Shown: piece after piece, positions 1 to 8,603 of the stretch
Layout: the number at the start of each line of letters is the position of its first letter
Position numbering within the stretch: position 1 is the first letter of the stretch
Source of the DNA: Acidovorax sp. RAC01
GTDB lineage: Bacteria; Pseudomonadota; Gammaproteobacteria; Burkholderiales; Burkholderiaceae_C
Length of the DNA: 64,000 nucleotides
Assembly: GCF_001714725.1 (NCBI RefSeq)
Contig: NZ_CP016447.1
Coordinates: 4,397,501 to 4,461,500 of the forward strand
Direction of reading: 5' to 3'
Translations under genes and position numbers: made by a program
Notes under the pieces: generated by a model
What the model was told of the DNA's origin: nothing
The model's database searches: none
The model's input: only the letters and a program-made list of their open reading frames with translations

Positions 1-1584
1 GATGTCGGTGGCCTGGGCACCGCGGGCACGCATGGCCGTGAAGGCCTCGTGACCGGGGGTATCAAGGAACGACACCATGCCGCGTGGCGTTTCCACGTGG
101 TAGGCACCGATGTGCTGGGTGATACCGCCGGCTTCGCCTGCAGCCACCTTCGCGCGGCGGATGTAATCGAGCAGCGAGGTCTTGCCATGGTCCACGTGGC
201 CCATGACGGTGACCACGGGAGCACGCGGCAGAAGCTCGGCATTCTGTTGCGAGGTGTCGTCGTCGGTGAAGGCCTCCGGATCGTCCAGCGCTGCCACCAC
301 GGCCTTGTGGCCCAGTTCTTCCACCACGATCATGGCGGTGTCCTGGTCCAGCGGCTGGTTGATGGTGACCATCTGGCCCATCTTCATCAGGGCCTTGATG
401 ACCTCGTTGGCCTTGATCGACATCTTGTGCGCGAGTTCGGCCACCGTGATGGTTTCCGGCACGTGCACTTCAATGATGCGGGCCTCGACTGGTGCCGACT
501 GCTGGTGGTCGTCGCGCTGATCGCGGTTGTCGCCACGGCGGCCACGCGGGCCACCGCGCCAGTTGTTGCGACCGACACCACCGCTGCTGTCGCCGCGGGT
601 CTTGATTTCTTTCTTCTTGGCCGTGTCGTTGGCCCAGCTGGAGGACAGCTTGGCAGACTTGACTTCCTTGCCTGCGCCCGGGGCCGCAGGTGCGGCAGCG
701 CCGGCACCCGTGCGCGGCACGGCAGAGCCCACGGCAGGCTTGTGCAGCGTGCCCTTCTTGGCGTCACCCACGGCAGCCGGCTTGGCCACCGGCTTGGGTT
801 CTTCGGGCTTCTTGGCGACCATGACCGCCTTCTTGGGCGTGGCCATCATCGATCGGATAGCCGCTGCTTCAGCCTCGGCCTTGCGACGGCGCGCGTCGAG
901 ATCGGCAGCGCGCGCAGCCTCTTCGTCGGAGCGTGCCTTCGACTCGGCGGCAGCCTTTTCGCGGGCTTCAACCTGCGCCGCGCTGCGTGCGGCCGTTTCT
1001 GCAGCCTGCTCGCGGGTGGCTTCCTGCTTCACCGCAGATGCCTGGGCCTTTTTCTCGGCTTCCTGGGCGGCGTAGGCGGCAGCGCGCTCTTCGGCTTCGC
1101 GCTCGCGCTTTTCGCGGGCTTCGCGTTCGGCGCGCTTTTCGGCCAATTCGGTTTCCTGGCGGCGGATCAGCTCGGCCTGGCGGCGGGCTTCTTCCTCGCG
1201 GCGGGCCAGTTCCAGATCTTCGCTGGAAGGCGCGGGCTGCTCAAAAGCCGGTTCGCGGTTTTCCGCAGTGGCCTCGACGCCGTCGTCACGCTGGATAAAC
1301 GTGCGCTTCTTGCGCACTTCCACCTGGATCGTGCGCGCCTTGCCCGTGGCATCAGCCTGCTTGATCTCGCTGGTGGATTTCTTCACCAGCGTGATCTTCT
1401 TGCGGTCGGCCGAGGCCGTGCCGTGGCTGGCCTGCAGGTAAGCCAGCAGTTTTTGCTTGTCCGACTCGGTGAGCGGATCGGCAGGAGACGCCTTGCCCAC
1501 GCCGGCAGCCTTGAGCTGGTCGAGCAGGGTTTCAGGCGATTTCTTGAGTTCGGTAGCGAACTCGGCGACAGTATTACTGGACAT
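1..1584 (-). CDS. infB: Translation initiation factor IF-2, 5' part (cut by window edge)
   Basis: IF-2 is the GTPase that places initiator fMet-tRNA on the 30S subunit and promotes subunit joining. Only the first 528 codons are present; the gene runs off the left edge. Translation from the ATG at 1584 starts [19 protein letters not shown], the IF2 N-terminal domain. A long Ala/Glu/Lys/Arg-rich charged linker follows, then a Gly/Arg patch near residues 335-355, a second IF2N-type domain, and the GTPase domain with G1 GHVDHGKT at 462-469 and G3 DTPGH at 508-512. It lies 24 bases downstream of nusA on the same strand, the classic rimP-nusA-infB operon. The long open frames on the plus strand here are antisense shadows caused by high GC. 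Confidence 0.97.
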   Translation of the reverse strand, partial: MSSNTVAEFATELKKSPETLLDQLKAAGVGKASPADPLTESDKQKLLAYLQASHGTASADRKKITLVKKSTSEIKQADATGKARTIQVEVRKKRTFIQRDDGVEATAENREPAFEQPAPSSEDLELARREEEARRQAELIRRQETELAEKRAEREAREKREREAEERAAAYAAQEAEKKAQASAVKQEATREQAAETAARSAAQVEAREKAAAESKARSDEEAARAADLDARRRKAEAEAAAIRSMMATPKKAVMVAKKPEEPKPVAKPAAVGDAKKGTLHKPAVGSAVPRTGAGAAAPAAPGAGKEVKSAKLSSSWANDTAKKKEIKTRGDSSGGVGRNNWRGGPRGRRGDNRDQRDDHQQSAPVEARIIEVHVPETITVAELAHKMSIKANEVIKALMKMGQMVTINQPLDQDTAMIVVEELGHKAVVAALDDPEAFTDDDTSQQNAELLPRAPVVTVMGHVDHGKTSLLDYIRRAKVAAGEAGGITQHIGAYHVETPRGMVSFLDTPGHEAFTAMRARGAQATDI

Positions 1585-1608
1585 ATTTGGTTCGTGCCTC
1601 CCTGACCT

Positions 1609-3093
1609 TTACTCTTGCCCCGCGAACCAGTGTTCGCGCGCCTTCATGATCAAGGCTTTGGCATCTTCTTCAGACTGTCCGGTCAGGTCGGTCAGTTCAT
1701 CTAGGCCCAAATCGGCCAGGTCGTCACGTGTATGCACACCGCCGTCGGCCAGCTTGGCGATCAGCTCGGGTGTAAGGCCATCAAGGTCGCGCAGGTCCTG
1801 GGAGACCTCTTCCACGCTTTCCTCTCGGGCGATTTCCATCGTGAGCAGCGCATCCTTGGCGCGTGCGCGCAGCTCGTTGACGGTGTCTTCGTCAAAAGAC
1901 TCGATTTCCAGCATTTCCTGCAGCGGCACATAGGCCACTTCTTCGAGGCTGTTGAAGCCTTCGGAGATCAGGATTTCGGCGATTTCCTCGTCGACATCCA
2001 GCTTTTCCATGAACAGCTTGCGGGCGGTGTCGGTTTCGTTGGCCTGCTTCTGGGCGCTTTCAGCCGCGTCCATGATGTTGATCTTCCAGCCGGTAAGGTC
2101 GGAAGCCAGGCGAACGTTCTGACCGCCGCGGCCGATGGCGATGGCGAGGTTTTCCTCATCCACCACCACGTCCATGGCGTGCTTTTCTTCATCGACCACG
2201 ATGGAGGACACGTTGGCCGGAGCCAGGGCGCCTATCACGAACTGCGCGGGGTCTTCGGACCACAGCACGATGTCCACGCGTTCGCCGGCGAGTTCGTTGG
2301 TCACCGCATTGACGCGGGTGCCACGCACACCGACGCAGGTACCAATGGGGTCCACGCGCTTGTCGTGGCTCAGCACGGCGATCTTGGCGCGCGAGCCGGG
2401 GTCACGGGCGCAAGTCTTGATCTCCAGCAGGCCTTGCTCGATCTCGGGCACTTCCTGGCGGAAGAGCTCGATCATGAACTCAGGGGCCGAGCGCGACAGG
2501 ATGATGGGTGCGCCGCGCAGAGTCAGGTCAACCTCCATGATCATGGCGCGCACACGGTCGCCGCTGCGCAGGTTTTCCTTGGGGATCATCTCGCTGCGGC
2601 GCAGGCGGCCTTCCACCCGGCCGGACTCGACGATGATGTCGCCCTTGTCCATTCGCTTGACGGTACCCGTGAAAATCTTCTCGCCCCGCGACATGAAGTC
2701 GTTGAGCAGCATCTCGCGCTCGGCGTCGCGGATCTTTTGCAGGATGACCTGCTTGGCCGCCATGGCACCGATGCGGCCGATCGGCACGGACTCGACGCCC
2801 TCTTCGATGTATTCACCCACCTCGATGTCAGGAATGCGATCGCGTGCATCCATGAGCAGCTCTTCAGCTTCAGGGTTCTGCAGGCCGGCGTCGTCGGGAA
2901 CGACCAGCCAGCGGCGGAAAGTCTCGTAATTGCCGCTGTCGCGATCGACAGACACACGGATGTCCACTTCGCCCTGGTACAGCTTCTTGGTGGCCTGGGC
3001 CAGAGCGGATTCCACGGCACCCAGCACCACGTCCCGCTCGACGTTCTTTTCGCGCGAAATGGCCTCAACCAACATCAACAATTCGCGATTCAT
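1609..3093 (-). CDS. nusA: Transcription termination/antitermination factor NusA
   Basis: NusA binds RNA polymerase and nascent RNA to control pausing, termination and antitermination. The 494-residue product has the N-terminal polymerase-binding domain ([18 protein letters not shown]), an S1 domain (about 130-200), KH domains ending in the [16 protein letters not shown] motif near residue 320, and two acidic C-terminal repeats (about 365-494) as in proteobacterial NusA. The ATG at 3093 is chosen because AGGAG lies nine bases upstream and the protein starts as in the family; a TTG seven codons earlier has no such support. It sits between rimP and infB and is probably cotranscribed with both. 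Confidence 0.97.
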   Translation of the reverse strand: MNRELLMLVEAISREKNVERDVVLGAVESALAQATKKLYQGEVDIRVSVDRDSGNYETFRRWLVVPDDAGLQNPEAEELLMDARDRIPDIEVGEYIEEGVESVPIGRIGAMAAKQVILQKIRDAEREMLLNDFMSRGEKIFTGTVKRMDKGDIIVESGRVEGRLRRSEMIPKENLRSGDRVRAMIMEVDLTLRGAPIILSRSAPEFMIELFRQEVPEIEQGLLEIKTCARDPGSRAKIAVLSHDKRVDPIGTCVGVRGTRVNAVTNELAGERVDIVLWSEDPAQFVIGALAPANVSSIVVDEEKHAMDVVVDEENLAIAIGRGGQNVRLASDLTGWKINIMDAAESAQKQANETDTARKLFMEKLDVDEEIAEILISEGFNSLEEVAYVPLQEMLEIESFDEDTVNELRARAKDALLTMEIAREESVEEVSQDLRDLDGLTPELIAKLADGGVHTRDDLADLGLDELTDLTGQSEEDAKALIMKAREHWFAGQE

Positions 3094-3177
3094 GCGACGA
3101 CTCTCCTGTTTCAATCATGCGAGAGCGCTCTGCGTGCAGCAGCCAGCGCCCGTTCATTCAGCAGCCAATAACCAGGT

Positions 3178-3774
3178 TCAGGCGGGCGTTGCCCCCGCCT
3201 TGCCCGCGCGACCCTTGAAATCCACAATGGGCGCCAGGCGGGCGTCCCGTATCTCGTCAAGGGTGAAGCCCAGTGCCTGCAAAGGGGCCGGAGCCCTCTT
3301 CTTGCTGACTTTCTGACCTGGCTTGACCGGGGGCTCCTCGCTCCAGACGATTTGCCAGCCACCCGATTCGGCCCGCGAGAGCAGACCCCGAAATTTCTTG
3401 CGCGTGGCGTTGACCTGACCCGCCGCGGCAGCAACGCCGATAGGCGCCTTCAATGTGATGTCGATGATCGAACCTGCGAAACGGGTGAAGTCCTGCTCGT
3501 GACGAAGGGGGCGATCGATTCCGGGGGAGGAAACTTCAAGGCGCTTGTATTCGGCGCCATCGACTTCCAGCGCAAACTGCAGCTGGCGCGTGACTTTCTC
3601 GCAGTCTTCCACCGTCACGAACTGATCGAGCAACGGCGTCACTGCATCAGCAGACGGCTGCACCCACGGCAAGTCAATGGTTACACGCAACAGACCGCCC
3701 GCGGAGCGCTCAATCTCCACCAGGTCATACCCGAGGCCGGTAACGGTTTGTTCTACGACTTGCTGCAGTGCCAC
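3178..3774 (-). CDS. rimP: Ribosome maturation factor RimP
   Basis: RimP is needed for maturation of the 30S subunit. The 198-residue protein has the family pattern: N-terminal LQQVVEQTVTGLGYDLVEIE, then SSPGIDRPLRHEQDF, then an SH3-like C-terminal domain with FKGRAGKAG at the end. A GTG at 3774 is chosen as start because the family homology begins there (VALQQVVEQ); an upstream TTG at 3855 would add 27 residues with no family resemblance. It is the first gene of the rimP-nusA-infB operon, 84 bases before nusA. A T-tract hairpin lies in its leader at 3862-3890. Confidence 0.93.
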   Translation of the reverse strand: MALQQVVEQTVTGLGYDLVEIERSAGGLLRVTIDLPWVQPSADAVTPLLDQFVTVEDCEKVTRQLQFALEVDGAEYKRLEVSSPGIDRPLRHEQDFTRFAGSIIDITLKAPIGVAAAAGQVNATRKKFRGLLSRAESGGWQIVWSEEPPVKPGQKVSKKRAPAPLQALGFTLDEIRDARLAPIVDFKGRAGKAGATPA

Positions 3775-3861
3775 GTGATTCAGTTCAATCCCGGAAAAAC
3801 AAAAAACCCGATAACCCCCGGAGACTTCCCCGACAGCTTCGAGCTCGAAAAGCAATCGACC

Positions 3862-3890
3862 AAAAAAAACGGGCGGTTGGTACCCGCCCG
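3862..3890 (-). terminator. Rho-independent terminator or leader attenuator upstream of rimP
   Basis: On the minus strand a perfect 7-bp stem CGGGCGG/CCGCCCG with a 7-base loop is followed by eight T. An outer TGGTC/GACCA pairing embraces stem and T-tract. It lies about 90 bases before rimP and points into the operon. It either ends transcription from the thioredoxin/cytochrome side or acts as an attenuator in the rimP leader. Confidence 0.8.
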
Positions 3891-4103
3891 CTTGGTCGTG
3901 AGGCTCTTATTGTAGCGCGTAAAGCATTGATTTGCAAAGAGACGCGGGCACGCAGATCAGGCATGCGTGTTGTTTGCACGCCAGCGAACGACAGCCGCGC
4001 AAACCCGGAGCGCCTTGCAGCAGCGGCAAGGGTCGAAGTCCGGCCCCAAAACCACCATCGGCGAGCCCACGGACGGCGCCGAAAGGCCAGAATGTTTCTC
4101 GCG

Positions 4104-4499
4104 TCACCTGGCGCGCGCCGCACGCACCCGCTCGAAAACGGCCTGGGCATCAGGGCCGGCGCTGGCGGGCGCATTCGCAGCCTGCAGGCTGCCCAGAAGG
4201 CGGGTGAAGACGGGCGCCTGCGGGAGCAACGGCCCCAGAAAAAGGGCCCGGGCACCGTCAGCAATCAACAAAGTGGGGAAGGTTTCCACATCGAGGTCTC
4301 CCGCCAGTTCCGACTCATCCTCGATGTCCACCCACTCAAAACGCACTCCAGGGTGCGCGCGGGCCAGTTCCTCAAAGAGGGGGCGGTACTCTCGGCAGGT
4401 GCCACACCAGCCAGCACACAGGCACACCGCCCACCAGGTGCGCGCTGCGTCCGTGCCGGGGCAGGCAGCGGATTCGGGCGAGACTGGGGTGCTGTTCAT
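4104..4499 (-). CDS. Thioredoxin-family protein
   Basis: A 131-residue thioredoxin-fold protein with the redox-active motif CAGWCGTCREYRP (WCGTC) around residues 28-36, then EWVDIEDE and a cis-Pro segment VETFPTLLIADGAR typical of the family. The WCxxC form with no leader sequence suggests a cytoplasmic thiol-disulfide exchange role, but the partner is unknown. The start at 4499 (MNSTPVSPESAACP) is the first ATG before the fold. It lies 61 bases downstream of the triheme cytochrome gene on the same strand, so cotranscription is possible and a link to heme-thiol reduction can be imagined but is not shown. Confidence 0.85.
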   Translation of the reverse strand: MNSTPVSPESAACPGTDAARTWWAVCLCAGWCGTCREYRPLFEELARAHPGVRFEWVDIEDESELAGDLDVETFPTLLIADGARALFLGPLLPQAPVFTRLLGSLQAANAPASAGPDAQAVFERVRAARAR

Positions 4500-4560
4500 G
4501 GGCAGAAGTTTCCTGATGCGTGTAGGGGACGTGTGCCGCCGTCCTGCTGGCAAGTGACGG

Positions 4561-5838
4561 CTACAACCCGCGGCGCTCGCGCGCGCGGTGCACCTCGATG
4601 GTACCGACAGCCGACGCCCGGTTGCCCCAGCTGTTGCGGATGAAGGTCGCCACGGCGGCAATCTCATCGTCGCCAAGAATGTGCTGAAACGGCGGCATGC
4701 CGTGCGGGCGCGGGTTGCCAGCCGTGGCCGGCAGATACCCGCCCTGGAGCACCACGCGCACGACATTGGTGGGGTCGCCAAGCGCCGCAGCGCGGTTGCC
4801 CTTGAGCGCAGGGAACGCCCCGGGCTTTCCGCCCCCCTGCTCTCCGTGGCACTGCGCGCAGTGCTGCTCATACACCTTGGCACCCCGCTCCAGGGCTGGA
4901 CCAGGCGGCCTGGCCGCAGCCGCGGCAGCCGGCTCGTGCGGTGGCAATGCCTGCAGGTAGACGGCCATGGCCCGCGCATCGGCGTCGCTCAGGTACTGCG
5001 TGCTGCGAAACACCACCTCGGCCATCGGCCCCATGACCGACCCTTGCGGGGCCACGCCCGTTTTGAGAAGCGCCACCACGTCATCGGTGGGCCACTGGCT
5101 GACACCCGCCTCGGACGCTGCATTCAGCGCAGGGGCGTACCAGTTTTGAACGGGGATCAGCCCTCCGGTGAAGGCCTTGGCGTCTTTGGTAGCGCCCAGG
5201 GCATTGCGGGGCGTGTGGCAGGCAGTGCAGTGCCCCAGCCCGTTGACCAGGTACGCGCCGCGGTTCCATTCGGCGGTTTGGGCCATGTCGGGCCCGGTAG
5301 CGCCCGGCGCAAAAAACAGAGCCCGCCACACGCCGAGCGCCGCCTGGGTGCTGTACGGGAAGCGCAGCGCATGCGGGCGGTTGGGCTCGGCCGCGGGCGG
5401 AATGGTTTTCAGATAGGCGTAGATGGCGTCCGAATCCTCACGCGTGACCTGCGTGTAGTTGGGATACGGGAAGGCGGGGTACAGCAGCCGACCATCCTTG
5501 CTGCGGCCGTGGTGCATGGCGCGCCAGAATTCGGCCGACGACCAGGCGCCAATACCGTGGGCCGAATCGGGCGTGAGGTTGGAGCTGTGCACCACGCCAA
5601 AGGGCGTTTCGATGCCCCGGCCACCGGCAAAGGGCGCACCGCCCTGGGTGGTATGGCAGGCCATGCAGTTGCCCACACGCGCCAGGTATTCGCCCCGCGC
5701 TGCCAGCGCGGGGCTGAGCACGAGGGTTTCCGCGGCCGGCAGTTCAGCCTCGCCGCGCAGGTTGAGTGTGACCAGCGCAGCGGCCACAACGCCGAGCGTG
5801 GCCATGGCTGCAGAAATCTTCCAGAGGATGCGTTTCAT
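4561..5838 (-). CDS. Triheme c-type cytochrome (alcohol/aldehyde dehydrogenase cytochrome subunit type)
   Basis: A 425-residue exported electron carrier with three CxxCH heme sites: CMACH at 58-62, CTACH near 204 and CAQCH near 331. An N-terminal membrane-type segment (ISAAMATLGVVAAALVTL) serves as signal or anchor. The spacing and motifs such as RGEYLARVGNCMACH and YPAFPYPNYTQ are those of the cytochrome c subunits of membrane-bound alcohol, gluconate or aldehyde dehydrogenases. No dehydrogenase subunit is adjacent, so the electron donor is unknown. The start ATG is 12 bases from the end of the c4-type cytochrome gene, so the two form an operon passing electrons in the periplasm. Confidence 0.92.
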   Translation of the reverse strand: MKRILWKISAAMATLGVVAAALVTLNLRGEAELPAAETLVLSPALAARGEYLARVGNCMACHTTQGGAPFAGGRGIETPFGVVHSSNLTPDSAHGIGAWSSAEFWRAMHHGRSKDGRLLYPAFPYPNYTQVTREDSDAIYAYLKTIPPAAEPNRPHALRFPYSTQAALGVWRALFFAPGATGPDMAQTAEWNRGAYLVNGLGHCTACHTPRNALGATKDAKAFTGGLIPVQNWYAPALNAASEAGVSQWPTDDVVALLKTGVAPQGSVMGPMAEVVFRSTQYLSDADARAMAVYLQALPPHEPAAAAAARPPGPALERGAKVYEQHCAQCHGEQGGGKPGAFPALKGNRAAALGDPTNVVRVVLQGGYLPATAGNPRPHGMPPFQHILGDDEIAAVATFIRNSWGNRASAVGTIEVHRARERRGL

Positions 5839-5850
5839 GGCGGCACTCCC

Positions 5851-6714
5851 TCAGCGCACGGCCACGGGCCAAGCCGCGCGCGGAGCGCCAGAAGCGGCAG
5901 GTACCTCGGCTACCCCGCCACAGCGCAGCGGCATGGGCGCAGGCAACGCTGCCGCGGGCTTACCGCCGCCCGGCACAGGCTGCGCCGCCAGCCAGGCAGA
6001 CACGGCACTCACATCGTCTGGAGTGAGCTTGCGCGCGATGGCGGCCATGCAGTCGGGCGCCTGGGCACGCCGCTGCCCGGTCTTCCAGGCGCCGAGCTGG
6101 CTGTTGAGGTAGTCGCGCGGCAGGCCCAGCAAGCCGGGGATGAACGGCTGCACACCCGTCATGGCCGCGCCATGGCAAGACACGCAGGCCGGCACATCAC
6201 GGGCTGCATCGCCCCGCTCGACCAGCAGGCGGCCACGCTCCAGGGCTGCGGCCGCGGCCTGCGGCGCGGGAGGCGGAGCGTAGGGCAGCTCAAGCGCTGC
6301 AAAGTGCGCTGCCATCTCGTGAAGGTACGGATCGGTCAGGTGCTCGATCAGGTAGGTCATCTGCGGATAGCTGCGCCGCCCGTCGCGGAAATTGATCAGC
6401 TGGTTTGCAAGGTAGCCCGCGGGCTTGCCCGCAATGCGCGGAAAGTAACCTTCCTGGGTAGCCCTGCCCTCCTTGCCATGGCACGCCGTGCATGCGAGCA
6501 CGCGCGAGGCCATTCCCTCAGTGGACATGTCGGCCGCTCGCACCCCCGGGGCAGCCGCGGCCGCCACAGCCCCGTGCGCCGGGGCGCTGGCCGCTGCGAA
6601 CGACAGCGAGACCACGGAGACGCCGCACAGCACGCCAAGCAGCGCAGTCGCCACACCCCCTGGAATACGCAGCAGGGCGCGGTGAAGGAGCGTCTTGGAA
6701 TCAAAGCGGAACAT
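5851..6714 (-). CDS. Diheme cytochrome c4-type protein
   Basis: A 287-residue periplasmic cytochrome with two CxxCH sites, CTACH at 75-79 and CVSCH near 182, and the c4 repeat pattern (KEGRATQEGYFPRIAGKPAGYLANQL and its second-half counterpart PGLLGLPRDYLNSQL). A hydrophobic stretch at about 21-42 is the likely signal sequence. Start 6714 is chosen since it places a basic n-region before that segment; two upstream in-frame ATGs (near 6771 and 6780) are possible and no clear ribosome binding site decides. First gene of the cytochrome pair. Confidence 0.88.
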   Translation of the reverse strand: MFRFDSKTLLHRALLRIPGGVATALLGVLCGVSVVSLSFAAASAPAHGAVAAAAAPGVRAADMSTEGMASRVLACTACHGKEGRATQEGYFPRIAGKPAGYLANQLINFRDGRRSYPQMTYLIEHLTDPYLHEMAAHFAALELPYAPPPAPQAAAAALERGRLLVERGDAARDVPACVSCHGAAMTGVQPFIPGLLGLPRDYLNSQLGAWKTGQRRAQAPDCMAAIARKLTPDDVSAVSAWLAAQPVPGGGKPAAALPAPMPLRCGGVAEVPAASGAPRAAWPVAVR

Positions 6715-7271
6715 CGGGAACGACAGCTGAAGGTGAGGGCAAAAAAGGAGCCAGGCAGAGCGGCGCGCCATGTAGGGCATCACGCCGGTCTGCGGGGCAC
6801 GCCGTGGCAATCACGCGAGTGGCGTACCACCGACAGGGCAACACGTCAGAACACAGGTCCGGCGCTGTCGCGCGTGCGTGCTGCGCAACAGCGGGTCAAC
6901 GGCAGGAGGCCATGGCCCAAGAATACCCGACCTCCCCCTGCGTTGCAGACCACGGGATTGAATGGGGCGACGGCCTGCAAACGTGCTCTGGCAACTGCAT
7001 CGAAACTATCCCCCCAGGCGTCAATTTACTATCAACTCAATAGCAATAAAGGCATGCACATCGTGCGCCTGCAGGCAATTCACTGAGATATCGTGCGTAA
7101 CCGCGCGCCACGCACCGCTTTCACACTGCTGACGTCACCCGCGCTGTCGCCCGGCCCCAACCTCGGGGTTCTCCCTGCTTTCGGCAGGCGCAGCGGCGCG
7201 CATACTTGCCGCCGCCGCGCCCAGCCCCCCTCCACCGTACCCAACGTCCACCCTTGCCTCACCCTGCATCC
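6715..7271. other. Intergenic region between divergent cytochrome and unknown genes
   Basis: No convincing gene. It should hold the promoters of the minus-strand cytochrome operon and of the plus-strand gene at 7272. It contains the small palindrome CTAT-N7-ATAG at 7029-7043, which recurs at 15258-15272. Confidence 0.5.
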
Positions 7272-7625
7272 ATGGCAGTCCCACAGCCTGTTCCGACGCT
7301 CACCGTGGAAGACGACGACGATTGGATCGTCCGCTTTGCACTGGGCGCTCCGGGCGGAGGGCACCTCACGCTCACGCGTGCGCCGCGCCTGGAGTTCATG
7401 GTGCAGCCGGAACGCCGTGGGGTGTCGGTAGGCGGTGCTGCGGGGCAGCGCGCTGCATTGCTGGTGGCGGTGACGTGGGGCCAGACCAGCGTGGATGTGG
7501 TGTCCACCGAACGGCGCTACTGCCTTGACATCAGCCGGATCGACCAGCCAAGCCGCGCCGCAGCATTGCGGGTGCTGGGCAAGATGAACTACGACCAGCG
7601 GTTCCAGCTCGCAGGAACCCATTAA
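7272..7625 (+). CDS. Conserved small protein of unknown function
   Basis: 117 residues, starting MAVPQPVPTLTVEDDDDWIVRF. I do not recognise a domain. It is mixed beta-rich with no signal peptide or membrane segment, and ends RVLGKMNYDQRFQLAGTH. The ATG at 7272 is chosen over upstream in-frame starts because the upstream residues are Pro/Arg-rich, as in high-GC noise. It is a single gene between divergent cytochromes and the lipocalin gene. Confidence 0.55.
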   Translation: MAVPQPVPTLTVEDDDDWIVRFALGAPGGGHLTLTRAPRLEFMVQPERRGVSVGGAAGQRAALLVAVTWGQTSVDVVSTERRYCLDISRIDQPSRAAALRVLGKMNYDQRFQLAGTH

Positions 7626-7866
7626 AGACCCGGCCTACCCACCGCCCGTGGCCGCGTGCAAGGGCGCCAGGCCATTGCGGGTACCCTGCGGCCGCGGTGA
7701 CCAGCTGATTCCTCTGCGCCCGCCGCACGGCGGGGGCCGCATGGGGCACCACGCGCCGACACGGCCTGCCAGCAGCCGCCTACACCGCCGCAGCCGTGCA
7801 CTTTCTACAGTGCAGACACCCGCTTCAGCTGCATCCCGCGCCTGGCGGCCGCCGGAGACAACCGCC

Positions 7867-8466
7867 ATGCCAGCAGCGCAAGCCCAACCGCCCCGCCGTT
7901 CAGCCTGGACCATCGCCGCAAGCAGTGCCTTGCTTTTGGGCGTGGCCGCGCTGGCAGCCTGTTCGACCCCGCGGGTGCCCGACGGCATCCAGGCCGTGAC
8001 CGGGTTCGACGTCAACCGCTACGTCGGCCACTGGCACGAGGTGGCGCGCATCGACCATTCCTTTGAACGCGGCCTCACGCGCACCAGTGCCACCTACTCC
8101 CGCAACAATGACGGAACCATCAAGGTCGTCAACCGGGGCTACGACCCGCGGCGCAAGGCATGGAAGGAAGCCGAAGGAACGGCCCAGTTTGTGGGCGACC
8201 CGGAACGCGCAGCGCTCAAGGTGTCTTTCTTCGGGCCGTTTTACGGTGGCTACAACGTGGTGGCACTGGACGAGAACTACCAGTGGGCCATGGTGGTCGG
8301 CTCCAGCCTGGACTATCTGTGGATCCTGTCGCGCACGCCGTCGCTGCCTGCCGACGTGCGCGAGCACCTGCTGGAGCGCGCCACCCAGATGGGCGTGGAT
8401 GTGAACCGCATCCTGTGGGTGCCCACCGGCGGTGAGCAGCTGGCAGCACGCCCCATGCCACGCTGA
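7867..8466 (+). CDS. blc: Outer-membrane lipocalin lipoprotein (Blc family)
   Basis: A 199-residue lipocalin. The N-terminus has a hydrophobic stretch and lipobox LAAC (about 28-32), so it is a lipoprotein. The lipocalin signature G-x-W-x-E appears as YVGHWHEVARIDHSFERG, followed by ATYSRNNDGTIKVVNRGYD, YNVVALDENYQWAMVVG and a C-terminal SRTPSLPADV helix, all as in bacterial Blc. Blc binds lysophospholipids or fatty acids at the outer membrane under stress. Start 7867 is used since the signal peptide begins there; the frame is open further upstream without homology. Confidence 0.92.
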   Translation: MPAAQAQPPRRSAWTIAASSALLLGVAALAACSTPRVPDGIQAVTGFDVNRYVGHWHEVARIDHSFERGLTRTSATYSRNNDGTIKVVNRGYDPRRKAWKEAEGTAQFVGDPERAALKVSFFGPFYGGYNVVALDENYQWAMVVGSSLDYLWILSRTPSLPADVREHLLERATQMGVDVNRILWVPTGGEQLAARPMPR

Positions 8467-8538
8467 CACGCAGCGCAGGCGGCCGCTGCGCTTGCCGACA
8501 GGTCAGTCGGTCAGGAGGCCGCTGCGAGGGCTGAGTTT

Positions 8539-8555
8539 GCTACGTTATTCGTAGC
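8539..8555. repeat. Small intergenic palindrome
   Basis: GCTACG TTATT CGTAGC, a perfect 6-bp hairpin in the gap between blc and yejF, two convergent genes. It may act as a weak bidirectional terminator or be one of the dispersed small palindromes seen in intergenic gaps of this genome. Confidence 0.4.
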
Positions 8556-8603
8556 ACAGAAGAACCATAAATCAAGCCCTAAAGACCCATTTGGCTCCGA
8601 TTT

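Noticed and set aside
49..3171. Long open frames on the plus strand (518 and 479 codons)
   Set aside because: They are antisense to infB and nusA, whose protein sequences are unmistakable; their products are His/Leu/Gly-rich noise.
4588..7086. 832-codon plus-strand frame
   Set aside because: Antisense to the two cytochrome genes with correct heme motifs; the product is Arg/His-rich with no domain.
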